From assembly GCA_021825925.1 (NCBI GenBank), contig JAKAFP010000002.1, positions 248,001 through 312,000 of the forward strand: a stretch of DNA of 64,000 nucleotides. The letters run 5' to 3'. Positions within the stretch are counted from its first letter, which is position 1, and every line of letters begins with the position of its first letter. Below are positions 16,665 through 25,210 of the stretch, piece after piece. Position numbers and translations under genes: made by a program. A model generated the notes under the pieces. The model saw only the letters and a program-made list of their open reading frames with translations. It was not told the DNA's origin and ran no database searches. Source of the stretch: Chloroflexota bacterium. GTDB lineage: Bacteria > Chloroflexota > Anaerolineae > Anaerolineales > Anaerolineaceae.

Positions 16665-18350
16665 TTACTGAGCCGGAGTTTCAGTTCCCTGTGTACGACG
16701 GGCAGTCATAAACCAACCGCTGACTGAAGCAAACCGGTCGCTGGTATCCATTAAGGGTCCCAAAGACACGCCCTGGATCACAGAATCAACCCCATAATTA
16801 TAGACGGGATAATATAGCGGCAGCGAGGGCAGTTCCTGTTCAAAGATCGCCTGAAAATTGTGATACAACCGGACCCGTTCTGAATAGTCCATGGTCACCC
16901 TGGCCTGCTCGATCGAGTCACTGGCCAGACGATTGTTCCATTGGGAATAGTTTTGTCCTGTGGTCGCTTGACCGGAATCCCAAAATGGATAAGGATCAGG
17001 GTCAGGGGTGCGGCTCAAATTCAAATCAACCAGCGCTGCCTGAAAAGCTCTTGGTTCAAGTTTGCTGCTGACAAAAATATCAGCCGGAACAGGTTCAAGA
17101 ACCACATCAATGGAAAGCTTCTTCCAGTCATTTTGGATGGATTCGGCGATTACCCGATGCAAATCATCATCCGGGTAGGAGAGCACAAATCGCAGAGCAG
17201 TGTCCTCTTTCATCCGTACCGGATTTTCATCGCCGGTGATCACATATCCAGCTTCCTTGAGCAGCATGGCAGCCTGTTCACTGTCATATTGAACGGTAGC
17301 CATTGATTCCAAATACGCCCAACTATCAGGGAAGATTACGCCATTGGCCACAATGGCCTGTCCATTGAATATCTCATTGACCGTGCGTTGCCGGTTCAAC
17401 CCGAGCAGCAAAGCCTTGCGGATGCTGGCATCCTGGAAGAATGGCAGTGCGGTATCGTTTAAGTTGAACATGACCATGCTGATTTGTGGCAATCTTCCGG
17501 TATAAACAGACAACTCAGGATTATTTAGTGCAGAAGAAAGCATTTCATCAGGAATTTCGCTGATCCCTTGAACATATTTATCAATATACGCTTGATAAGC
17601 ACTTTGGGCATCGGGGTAATACCTGAAATGGATCTCTTCCAAAAAGGGACCGCTTGAGGAGTTTTTAGTGAACGCTTTGAGGGTCAACCCGGTGATCACG
17701 TCATTTTCAATTGAAAGTTCCGAAAACTGATAAGGTCCGCTGCCGACAGGTTCAAGATTAAAGGTCGAATCAGCAACCTCTTTGATGGTCTTACCAGCCA
17801 GTAAATGATTCGGAAGAACGCCAAACGCCAAATAATCCTGGAAGGGTGCGTAAGCCTCTGGCAAAACAAATTGCATATTCAAAGCATCAAGAACAACGAC
17901 CTTGATCTCTTTCCAAAAAGCAACCAGATCGGCGGAAATATAACCTTCACCGTTTTGAAGTAGATTCACAGTAAATGCGACATCGGCTGTGGTGAGAGGT
18001 TCACCATCATGCCAGGTGAGATTTTCACGCAGGGTGACATTGTAGATCACCCCATCCTGTGAGGGACGAATGGATTCCGCCAGGTCAGGTTCAGGCATAC
18101 CGCGGGAATCAAATTTCACCAGACCGGAGAAGATCAAGCGATCAACATCCCGGTCTACCTGGTTGGAAGCATCCAAGAGTGGATTTAAACGGGAAATACT
18201 GCCGATCAACGCTTCAGTATAGACGCCTCCGGAAACCGGCTGCGGCGTACCCAGTTGACCTATTCCACCGCGTTTTTCAAGAATGAGCAAAGTTCCGACC
18301 ACCAAACCGGTCAGAAACAAAATCAGTAATTGCCATCGGTATTTTTTCAT
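16665..18350 (-). CDS. ABC transporter substrate-binding protein, family 5 (peptide type)
   Basis: 561 residues. An N-terminal hydrophobic helix (about 7-24) acts as a signal or anchor; no lipobox Cys is present, which is unusual for a monoderm binding protein. The body is a family-5 extracellular solute-binding fold: GGVYTEALIGSISRLNPLLD at the start, NVTLRENLTWHDGEPLTTAD and RKALLLGLNRQ inside. Family members bind oligopeptides, nickel or glycosides. No permease or ATPase genes are adjacent, so it is an orphan binding protein. Confidence 0.9.
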   Translation of the reverse strand: MKKYRWQLLILFLTGLVVGTLLILEKRGGIGQLGTPQPVSGGVYTEALIGSISRLNPLLDASNQVDRDVDRLIFSGLVKFDSRGMPEPDLAESIRPSQDGVIYNVTLRENLTWHDGEPLTTADVAFTVNLLQNGEGYISADLVAFWKEIKVVVLDALNMQFVLPEAYAPFQDYLAFGVLPNHLLAGKTIKEVADSTFNLEPVGSGPYQFSELSIENDVITGLTLKAFTKNSSSGPFLEEIHFRYYPDAQSAYQAYIDKYVQGISEIPDEMLSSALNNPELSVYTGRLPQISMVMFNLNDTALPFFQDASIRKALLLGLNRQRTVNEIFNGQAIVANGVIFPDSWAYLESMATVQYDSEQAAMLLKEAGYVITGDENPVRMKEDTALRFVLSYPDDDLHRVIAESIQNDWKKLSIDVVLEPVPADIFVSSKLEPRAFQAALVDLNLSRTPDPDPYPFWDSGQATTGQNYSQWNNRLASDSIEQARVTMDYSERVRLYHNFQAIFEQELPSLPLYYPVYNYGVDSVIQGVSLGPLMDTSDRFASVSGWFMTARRTQGTETPAQ

Positions 18351-18448
18351 AATCTTTATATGATAAAAGGCGACTATACGATCCTGTTAAAGGTCGAGCC
18401 GCCCAATAATTTTTCGGAATGGTACAACAGAAAGCAAAAGAACCAGAG

Positions 18449-18673
18449 TTAAGCTTTCACCAATACCGATGTGATCGTGAGTATGAAGAACAACCCACTC
18501 AAAACGATAGTGACCCAGAAGAGGGTTTTTTCAATGCCACGACGGGCTGAAAAAACGCCACCACTGTCTCCTCCGGTAAAACCGCCCAAACCTACTCCTT
18601 TGTTTTGCAGGATTACGCTGGTGATAAGGGCCAAAGAAGTTATAATTAAGGCGATGTCAATATAGGTTTTCAA
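18449..18673 (-). CDS. secG: preprotein translocase subunit SecG
   Basis: 74 residues with two transmembrane helices (about 4-23 and 51-71) joined by the Gly-rich loop GGFTGGDSGG, the SecG signature. It stabilises the SecYE channel during export. Start is TTG 18673 with AGGAGG upstream. A good promoter lies at 18705-18734, so it is expressed apart from the divergent PHP gene. Confidence 0.93.
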   Translation of the reverse strand: MKTYIDIALIITSLALITSVILQNKGVGLGGFTGGDSGGVFSARRGIEKTLFWVTIVLSGLFFILTITSVLVKA

Positions 18674-18704
18674 AATAAGCCTCCTGAAAATACAAGCACC
18701 GAAA

Positions 18705-18734
18705 ATTATACCGTTTATAGCCGGAAAAAGTCAA
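18705..18734 (-). promoter_or_regulatory. promoter of secG
   Basis: TTGACT (18729-18734), an 18-base spacer and TATAAT (18705-18710) on the minus strand, about 32 bases before the TTG start. Confidence 0.75.
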
Positions 18735-18738
18735 CCTA

Positions 18739-19824
18739 ATGAAAGAACTCATTTGTAATCTTCATCTTCACTCTACTTACTCTGACGGCACTGGAGATTA
18801 CCGCTCCATTACGCAGGCGGCCCTCAAAACTGAAGTGGATGTCATCATTCTGACCGACCACAATATTCTGGTCAAAGGTCTTGAAGGATATCATCGTAGT
18901 CAGGGCCGCACCGTACTGGTCCTCTCTGGAGAAGAGGTTCACGATCAGAACCGTGATCCACAAAAAAATCATACCCTGGTGCTTGGTGCCGAAAAAGAAA
19001 TGGCCACCTTTGCGTCAAATCCACAAACGCTTATTAATGAAGTTAACAGTGCCGGAGGGTTGACCTTTCTCGCCCACCCCTTCGAATTTGACCTGCCCAT
19101 GATCCACGAACTGGATATCTCCTGGGTCAATTGGGAAGTAGAAGGGTTTACCGGTCTGGAATTGTGGAATGGATTAAGTGAATTTAAAACGGTCGTACGT
19201 TCTTTGCGTGATGGCATTAAGTATCTTTTTCTACCAGAAATGATGGCGCATGGCCCTCTCAAACCAGCCCTGTCCAAATGGGATGAACTGCTTAATTCAG
19301 GCAAAAAAGTGAACGTGGTCGGCGGTTCGGATGCACACGCCATCAAGTTCCAAAAAGCAATTCTCAAGAAAACAGTATTCCCCTATGAATTCCATTTTTC
19401 TGCCATCAATAATCACCTGATCGTAGATGAAGGTCTCTCTGGCAGCATGACTGTGGATAAAGCAGTTATTTATGAAGCACTTCGTAAAGGGTCCTCCTTC
19501 ATTGGTTATGATCTGCCTGCACCGACCCGCGGATTCCGTTTCGTCATTGATGATGATGATAACGAATATCACCTGGGCGATTCCTTCAGCCTAAGAGATG
19601 GCGCCACAGCAAGGATCAACCTGCCTGAGGCTGCCAACATCCGTCTCTTGCATAATGGTAAAGTAGTCTCTGAACAGAAGAACGCCAACCGTCTGACTTA
19701 CTCCATTTCTCAGCCGGGCTACTACCGGGTGGAATGTTCACTTTACTTCCTTGGAGAGGAACGCGGGTGGATCTATTCCAATCCGATTTACGTCAAGCCG
19801 GGCAGTAGGAGATTGTCATTTTGA
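18739..19824 (+). CDS. PHP-domain metal-dependent hydrolase
   Basis: 361 residues. PHP metal ligands are readable in order: HLHSTYSDGT (residues 8-17), TDHN, the HPFEF region and GGSDAHA. These fit a di- or trinuclear phosphoesterase like the YciV/TrpH group. The C-terminal ~90 residues are a beta-sandwich-like extension seen in some PHP proteins acting on larger substrates. No signal peptide is present, so it is cytoplasmic. It shares a TTGA overlap with the downstream YbaK gene. The substrate cannot be assigned. Confidence 0.88.
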   Translation: MKELICNLHLHSTYSDGTGDYRSITQAALKTEVDVIILTDHNILVKGLEGYHRSQGRTVLVLSGEEVHDQNRDPQKNHTLVLGAEKEMATFASNPQTLINEVNSAGGLTFLAHPFEFDLPMIHELDISWVNWEVEGFTGLELWNGLSEFKTVVRSLRDGIKYLFLPEMMAHGPLKPALSKWDELLNSGKKVNVVGGSDAHAIKFQKAILKKTVFPYEFHFSAINNHLIVDEGLSGSMTVDKAVIYEALRKGSSFIGYDLPAPTRGFRFVIDDDDNEYHLGDSFSLRDGATARINLPEAANIRLLHNGKVVSEQKNANRLTYSISQPGYYRVECSLYFLGEERGWIYSNPIYVKPGSRRLSF

Positions 19825-20297
19825 TCTCCAATAATGTCACCCGTCTGTTGGATTCCAAAAAGATCCATTACACCCCATTGGAACTACCCGTTGAAAAGCT
19901 TGGCGCGGAAGAAACTGCCGCCATCTTGAACCTTCCTCCTGATGACATTTTCAAAACCATCGTTGTGGTCCGTCCAAAGGGCAAACCCATGCTGTGCGTT
20001 ATATCAGGCGCCAATGTGGTCAACTTGAAAGCCGTGGCAGAATTGGTCGGTGAAAAGAAAGTCAGCATACCCACCATGGCTGAAGCAGAAAGCCTGACCG
20101 GTTTACAGGCTGGTGGAATTTCTCCGTTGGCGTTGATCAACAAGGGGTTCACCGTCTTCATTGACCAGGCGGCTCTGGACCATGCCGAGATTCACATCTC
20201 AGGCGGTCAACGAGGGCTAACCTTACGCCTTGATCCCCGGGACGTTCAAAAACTTACAAATGCGCGGTTCGCTCAAATATCAACACCTCATGGATAA
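19821..20297 (+). CDS. ybaK: YbaK/EbsC-type Cys-tRNA(Pro) deacylase
   Basis: 158 residues, the usual family length, from a TTG start that overlaps the PHP stop. It matches the YbaK/ProX fold: DIFKTIVVV with the conserved Lys, then SGANVVNLKAVAE and the Gly-rich GGISPLAL loop. YbaK proteins hydrolyse Cys mis-charged on tRNA-Pro, a translation quality-control step. The close INS and ProX relatives are less likely given the length and loop. Confidence 0.88.
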   Translation: MISNNVTRLLDSKKIHYTPLELPVEKLGAEETAAILNLPPDDIFKTIVVVRPKGKPMLCVISGANVVNLKAVAELVGEKKVSIPTMAEAESLTGLQAGGISPLALINKGFTVFIDQAALDHAEIHISGGQRGLTLRLDPRDVQKLTNARFAQISTPHG

Positions 20298-20347
20298 ACA
20301 ACAGTTTTCTCCATTATTCTTGCATGGTTTATCATTGTTTCATTGGT

Positions 20348-20353
20348 TATAAT
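20348..20353 (+). promoter_or_regulatory. -10 box immediately before fhaA (leaderless layout)
   Basis: TATAAT ends 7 bases before the fhaA ATG, putting the expected transcription start at or one base before the A of ATG. No Shine-Dalgarno sequence is present, and no good -35 at 17 bases is seen. Confidence 0.5.
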
Positions 20354-20360
20354 TCCTGTT

Positions 20361-21143
20361 ATGAATCAGTTGGATCAGATCGAAAACCGAATTAAAGAGC
20401 TCATAGAAAAGAGCACTGATCTTTTTCCCTGGACGGATCACACTGCCATCCTCATCAGGCATTTTTGCGAAGCCTTGCGGCAGTTCCTTCTAGAAAATCC
20501 CGATTGTTTTAAAAATTCACCAGCAGAGATTCATATATATTGTTCCCCAGAAGACATCAAACAGTGGAATCGCCTGCCAGCCTGGCAGAAGATCATGCTG
20601 AATGTTTTTACGGAAACCGTGGTGGAGTTGAACTGCAAACCCGATCTACTGCCAGACCTCATACCGACCGCCAGAAATTCCCTTCAAAATGGCCAATATA
20701 TTTTTAATATTGAAGATGGTCAATTCGAAAAGGAGAAAACCGGGGCGGTCAGTCTATCCAGACCGTTGGCCTCTCAAAAACCAAAAGTGAAACCGGATTC
20801 CGGCAGAGTGTTGATCAACCAGGATAAAGCCATCCCAGTGGACAAGGCGGTCATCAATCTGGGGAGAAAAAGCACCAACGATGTGGTGATCAATGATTTG
20901 CGCGTATCAAGGTTTCATGCCCAAATCCGCCGAACCAGAGAAGGATACATGGTCTTTGATGTGGGGTCCACCGGCGGTACATTTGTAAATGGAGAGCGCA
21001 TCACCAGTCACGCTTTAAAATCAGGAGATGTCATTTCATTGGCAGGTTACTCTCTGATTTTCACAAATGAAAAGGACCAAGATACCATTCCTGAACGCGA
21101 AATAACCTCGGACCTGACCAATCTGGGTGGAGCAAACACATGA
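20361..21143 (+). CDS. fhaA: FhaA-like protein: DUF3662-like N-terminus plus FHA domain
   Basis: 260 residues from ATG 20361. The N-terminal ~120 residues resemble DUF3662, the partner of FHA in mycobacterial FhaA. A linker follows, then an FHA domain with GRK (168-170), SRFHA (183-187) and GSTGGTFVNG (202-211), the phosphothreonine-binding loop residues. FHA domains bind pThr peptides made by Ser/Thr kinases. The gene overlaps fhaB by 4 bp and precedes a SEDS/PBP fusion. This is like the actinobacterial fhaA-fhaB-rodA-pbpA order, but no kinase or phosphatase gene is in the block. Confidence 0.85.
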   Translation: MNQLDQIENRIKELIEKSTDLFPWTDHTAILIRHFCEALRQFLLENPDCFKNSPAEIHIYCSPEDIKQWNRLPAWQKIMLNVFTETVVELNCKPDLLPDLIPTARNSLQNGQYIFNIEDGQFEKEKTGAVSLSRPLASQKPKVKPDSGRVLINQDKAIPVDKAVINLGRKSTNDVVINDLRVSRFHAQIRRTREGYMVFDVGSTGGTFVNGERITSHALKSGDVISLAGYSLIFTNEKDQDTIPEREITSDLTNLGGANT

Positions 21144-21580
21144 ACAACCTTCTGCCCATCATTGTACTGATCTTGCGCATTCTCATGGTCGTAGCTCTAT
21201 ATGGTTTCTTGTTCTGGATGATGATAACCATCTGGAATGACCTAAAATTTCACAGTCAGATCCTTGGTCAAAAGAAGATTCCCCAAATTTTGCTTTCCAC
21301 GGATGGCGATCCTGAAGCTGCAAAGCGGGCTTATGCTCAAAATGAGGTCATCATCGGTCGTGAAGAATCCTGTGATTTCTTCATTCCTGACCCCGTTATA
21401 TCAAGCCGCCATGCCAGGCTGGTGTATCGCAATACCCATTGGTGGATCGAAGATCTTATGTCCACCAACGGAACCTATCTAAATGATGAACGTGTGGAAT
21501 CCCCTGCCATCTTGATCAATGGTGACGAACTTCGCATTGGAAAAACCATATTGCTGGTCGAGATTCAAGTGCTCAATTGA
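21140..21580 (+). CDS. fhaB: FhaB-like membrane-anchored FHA protein
   Basis: 146 residues. One N-terminal transmembrane helix (about 7-31) is followed by a linker and an FHA domain with GRE (73-75), SSRHAR (88-93) and STNGTYLN (108-115). All the usual phosphothreonine-contacting positions are present. This matches FhaB/FipA, which links Ser/Thr phosphorylation to cell-wall growth and division in actinobacteria. Its start overlaps the fhaA stop (ATGA), and mtnP follows after 16 bases. Confidence 0.85.
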   Translation: MNNLLPIIVLILRILMVVALYGFLFWMMITIWNDLKFHSQILGQKKIPQILLSTDGDPEAAKRAYAQNEVIIGREESCDFFIPDPVISSRHARLVYRNTHWWIEDLMSTNGTYLNDERVESPAILINGDELRIGKTILLVEIQVLN

Positions 21581-21596
21581 GAAACTGGAGAAAAAA

Positions 21597-22463
21597 ATGG
21601 AAAAGAAACCTGTTTTAGCAGTTATTGGCGGGTCAGGGCTGTATGATTTTGTCGGCCTGACCGATGTTGAAAAAGTGGAACCCGAAACCCCCTTTGGAAA
21701 GCCAAGCGCACCCATTTTGGTCGGTTCGTTGGCAGGTAAACGAGTCGCCTTTTTGGCCCGCCACGGCATTGGTCATACCCTCTCTCCAACCGAAGTAAAT
21801 TACCGCGCCAACATTTACGCTTTAAAATCGTTGGGCGTGGAACGCATTATCAGCGTCAGTGCCTGCGGGTCATTGCGCGAGGATTTTGCCCCTGGACACA
21901 TCGTCATCCCCTCTCAACTCTTTGACTACACCAGCCAACGCAAGCGTTCCTTCTTTGGTGAAGGCCTGGTGGTCCATGTTGGTGTTGCAGACCCCTTCTG
22001 CCCCAACCTATCCACCACACTTTACAACGTGGTTTCTTCAACAGGGACCACCACCCACATGGGTGGGTCCATGATCACCATTGAAGGTCCGCGTTTTTCC
22101 ACCAAGGCCGAATCGAACGTATTCCAAAGTTGGGGCATGTCACTGGTCGGCATGACGACCTCCCCGGAGGCTTTCCTCGCCCGTGAAGCTGAAATTTGCT
22201 ACGCGGTCATGGCACATGTCACCGATTATGATGTCTGGCATCAAAGCGAAGAAGCCGTGAGCGTGGATATGGTCATAAAGACCCTTCACAAGAATACAGA
22301 AATTGCACAAAAAACCATTACCACCCTGGTCGGTCAGTTGGGCGAATCTGTCCCCTGCTCCTGCCAGAATGCACTTGAAAATGCCATTATTTCCCGCAGG
22401 GATGCAATCCCCGCTGAAACCAAAAAGAAACTGCACCTGTTGGTAGAAAAGTACCTCGCGTGA
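21597..22463 (+). CDS. mtnP: S-methyl-5'-thioadenosine phosphorylase
   Basis: 288 residues from ATG 21597, chosen for the CTGGAG just upstream; the longer frame runs inside fhaB. Family motifs are clear: GGSGLYDF (11-18), RHGIGHTLSP in the phosphate/ribose site and TIEGPRFSTKAES. It cleaves methylthioadenosine (or methylthioinosine) to the base and 5-methylthioribose-1-phosphate in methionine salvage. The placement is odd: it sits between fhaB and the cell-wall SEDS fusion and overlaps the latter by 4 bp (GTGA). Confidence 0.92.
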   Translation: MEKKPVLAVIGGSGLYDFVGLTDVEKVEPETPFGKPSAPILVGSLAGKRVAFLARHGIGHTLSPTEVNYRANIYALKSLGVERIISVSACGSLREDFAPGHIVIPSQLFDYTSQRKRSFFGEGLVVHVGVADPFCPNLSTTLYNVVSSTGTTTHMGGSMITIEGPRFSTKAESNVFQSWGMSLVGMTTSPEAFLAREAEICYAVMAHVTDYDVWHQSEEAVSVDMVIKTLHKNTEIAQKTITTLVGQLGESVPCSCQNALENAIISRRDAIPAETKKKLHLLVEKYLA

Positions 22464-25084
22464 GATTTTCGAATTCTGCTGCCCGTCCACTTCAAGAGAC
22501 CACTCAAAGGCGCTTGATGCTTTTTGCAGCCTTGTTTGTACTGGCTGGTAGCATTGCATTGACCCTGGCCCCTGCGGTCAGGATCCACACAAGCGGAGTT
22601 GCCCTGCGTTGGCAGCATTGGATAGGTTTTGGAGTGTGGATTGTTGGTTTCGGGGCGGTATACCTTCAGGCAGATAAATGGATCTCAGATCGTGATCCAT
22701 ACATCCTTCCAATCATCAGCTTGATGACCGGTTGGGGGCTGCTAACCCTTTTCAGGCTTGATCCGGCTTACGGTTTCAGGCAGACCCTCTGGCTGGCGGT
22801 ATGTTTCATTGGTCTATTGGTGGGGTTGCGTATGCATACCCTGCTGCCCATACTGCGTCGATATAAATACATCTGGCTGACCCTGGCTTTGGTTCTGGCA
22901 TTCCTGACTTTCTTCTTTGGCACCAGCCCTTCGGGTTCCGGTCCGGCATTATGGTTGAAGCTGGGAACCATATACCTGCAGCCCTCCGAGATTCTCAAGA
23001 TCGTTTTGATCATCTATCTGGCTGCCTACCTCGCGGATAGCGTACCTGCCAGGTTCAAGCTGATGCAGTTATTAACGCCCACCTTGCTGGTGGCTGGTGC
23101 AGCCTTGATGATCCTGGTCGTGCAACGCGACCTGGGAACAGCCTCACTGTTTATTGCCTTATATACGGTCATCATCTACCTGGCTTCTGGCAAACGGCGC
23201 TTCTTATTGTTCAGCTTTCTGGTTATTCTCGCTGCTTTGATTGCCGGATATTTTATCTTCGATGTCATCCAAGTCAGAGTGGAGGGTTGGTTGAACCCCT
23301 GGTTGGATCCCAATGGACGTTCTTACCAGATTGTTCAATCCATTATCGCCATTGCCAATGGTGGCATTTTCGGACGCGGGATAGGATTGGGCAGCCCTGG
23401 TGTTGTTCCTGTGTCACAATCTGATTTTATCTTTCCCTCGATCATTGAAGAAACAGGCCTACTTGGCGCCATTGGGGTAGTGGTTTTATTTGCGGTTCTC
23501 ACCCTGCGCGGTTTTATGATCTCACTGAGAGCCTCCAACCAATTTCAACGCTTCCTGGCTGCCGGAATCACCACCTATCTTGTTTCACAAGCTTTGCTCA
23601 TCATGGGTGGCACGACAAGGCTGCTGCCGCTGACTGGCGTTACGCTCCCCTTCTTCTCTTATGGGGGCTCCTCACTGGTGACCGCATTTTTTGCGTCGCT
23701 GCTTTTACTTATCATCAGCCACAATACAACTAATGAGACATCGCAAATTGTTCAATCAAAGGCATATTTTCTGGCAGGCACCGTTTTCATCTCTGCATTA
23801 CTGGCCGTAGGCCTGGTGTGCGCCTGGTGGGGATTCATCCGCGCGGATTCGCTTCTCGCGCGCAATGACAACCCCAGGCGTTTCATCTCTGATCAATACG
23901 TCCAGCGAGGAAAAATATTGGACCGAAACAACACCGTTATCGCCGAAACAGTGGGCGAATCCGGAAGTCTGCAACGGGTACTTCACTTTCCAACCTTAAG
24001 TGCTTTGGTGGGCTATACGGATTCCAATTATGGGCAAGGTGGTCTTGAAGCCAGTCTGGATTCCATCCTGCGTGGAGTAGAAGGCAATGATCCAGCCAAG
24101 GTGCTTTCAACCCGGCTGCTAACAGCCCAGTATCCTGCTGGCGCAGACATCCGTTTAAGCCTGGACGTAAAACTTCAACTTATCGCCGATGATCTTTTGA
24201 AAGATCAAACCGGTTCGATCGTCATGTTGAATGCAGAATCAGGCGAAGTGATGGCTATGGCGACATCACCCACTTTTGACGCCAATAATCTTGAAGAGAA
24301 TTGGGATAGCTGGAAAACCGATCCCTCATCGCCCTTGTTAAATCGGGCAACCCAAGGACAATACCCTGCAGGCAACGCCACAGGTGGATTAATTCTCTCC
24401 AGATTGTTGACCACTAAGTCGCTGCCGTCCCTTGGTCCAGAGAAGGAATGGTCAACAGATCTTCAAAATAATCTATATTGCGCCCAAAACCCTGGATCAG
24501 AACCCACCTGGGAAGAATTGATCATTTCTGGCTGCAACCGTTCCTTCAACATGCTCAAATACTATCTTGGAAGTGCCAACTTGACCAAACTCTATCAAGA
24601 ATTTGGTTTGTACACTCAACCGGAGCTTTCCATAGCAGAAACAACACCGGAAGCGGATGAAAGCAGCGCCAAATCCGCTGTTGATGATCAAACCGATTTA
24701 CTCATCAGTCCGCTGCAAATGGCTGCCGCTTATAGCGCTCTCTCCAATGGTGGTCACAGCATATCCCCCAACCTCGCTACGGCCTTTTCTTACGGGCAAG
24801 ACCATTGGATACTGATTCCATCAGACAGTGCCCCTGTGGCCCTTCCAGGCCTTGATACAGCCCAATCAACCGCCATGTTGACCAGTTCCACACTTCCCGG
24901 CTGGTCGCTAGCCTCAACCGGCTTGACCGAATCAGGCAAAGTGAATTGGTTTATCGCCGGCACACCTTCAGAATGGAAAGGAACTCCGGTGGTCATGGTC
25001 GTGGCGCTTGAAAACGATTCCTCCAACATGGCAGTGAAGATCGGCACAGAAATGTTCAATGCCACAGTGAATGCGAGTAATTAA
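22460..25084 (+). CDS. SEDS (FtsW/RodA) glycosyltransferase fused to a degenerate PBP transpeptidase domain
   Basis: 874 residues, GTG start overlapping mtnP. Residues about 15-425 are a SEDS polymerase with around ten membrane segments. The catalytic Asp322 (QSDFIFPSIIEETGLLG) and FFSYGGSSL (398-405) are intact. After a further membrane helix (about 436-460) comes a class-B PBP-like region (about 475-870): RGKILDRN, PAGADIRLSLDVKLQ, GSIVMLNAESGEVMAMATSP. The active-site motifs are absent. At the SxxK position the sequence is GNATG (638-642), SxN is altered (SGCN) and KTG is STG (819-821). SEDS and PBP are normally separate proteins; here they are one chain and the PBP half is probably catalytically dead. 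Confidence 0.9.
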   Translation: MRFSNSAARPLQETTQRRLMLFAALFVLAGSIALTLAPAVRIHTSGVALRWQHWIGFGVWIVGFGAVYLQADKWISDRDPYILPIISLMTGWGLLTLFRLDPAYGFRQTLWLAVCFIGLLVGLRMHTLLPILRRYKYIWLTLALVLAFLTFFFGTSPSGSGPALWLKLGTIYLQPSEILKIVLIIYLAAYLADSVPARFKLMQLLTPTLLVAGAALMILVVQRDLGTASLFIALYTVIIYLASGKRRFLLFSFLVILAALIAGYFIFDVIQVRVEGWLNPWLDPNGRSYQIVQSIIAIANGGIFGRGIGLGSPGVVPVSQSDFIFPSIIEETGLLGAIGVVVLFAVLTLRGFMISLRASNQFQRFLAAGITTYLVSQALLIMGGTTRLLPLTGVTLPFFSYGGSSLVTAFFASLLLLIISHNTTNETSQIVQSKAYFLAGTVFISALLAVGLVCAWWGFIRADSLLARNDNPRRFISDQYVQRGKILDRNNTVIAETVGESGSLQRVLHFPTLSALVGYTDSNYGQGGLEASLDSILRGVEGNDPAKVLSTRLLTAQYPAGADIRLSLDVKLQLIADDLLKDQTGSIVMLNAESGEVMAMATSPTFDANNLEENWDSWKTDPSSPLLNRATQGQYPAGNATGGLILSRLLTTKSLPSLGPEKEWSTDLQNNLYCAQNPGSEPTWEELIISGCNRSFNMLKYYLGSANLTKLYQEFGLYTQPELSIAETTPEADESSAKSAVDDQTDLLISPLQMAAAYSALSNGGHSISPNLATAFSYGQDHWILIPSDSAPVALPGLDTAQSTAMLTSSTLPGWSLASTGLTESGKVNWFIAGTPSEWKGTPVVMVVALENDSSNMAVKIGTEMFNATVNASN

Positions 25085-25158
25085 AGGCGAAAATTAACTC
25101 ATCCTTCCATTGAGATAAATATGGGTGAATAAAAAAAAATATGATCCTGCCAAAAAAT

Positions 25159-25186
25159 AATCCCGAATTCAGTTGAATTCGGGATT
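25159..25186. terminator. terminator between the convergent SEDS fusion and tyrS genes
   Basis: AATCCCGAATTC (25159-25170) pairs with GAATTCGGGATT (25175-25186) around a 4-nt loop. T-rich flanks occur on both sides, with ATTTTTT on the minus strand. Confidence 0.9.
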
Positions 25187-25210
25187 TATTCTTTCTCCTA
25201 AATTGAATGG

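Noticed and set aside
16665..18350. complete ABC peptide transporter operon
   Set aside because: No permease or ATPase gene is adjacent; only the binding protein is present.
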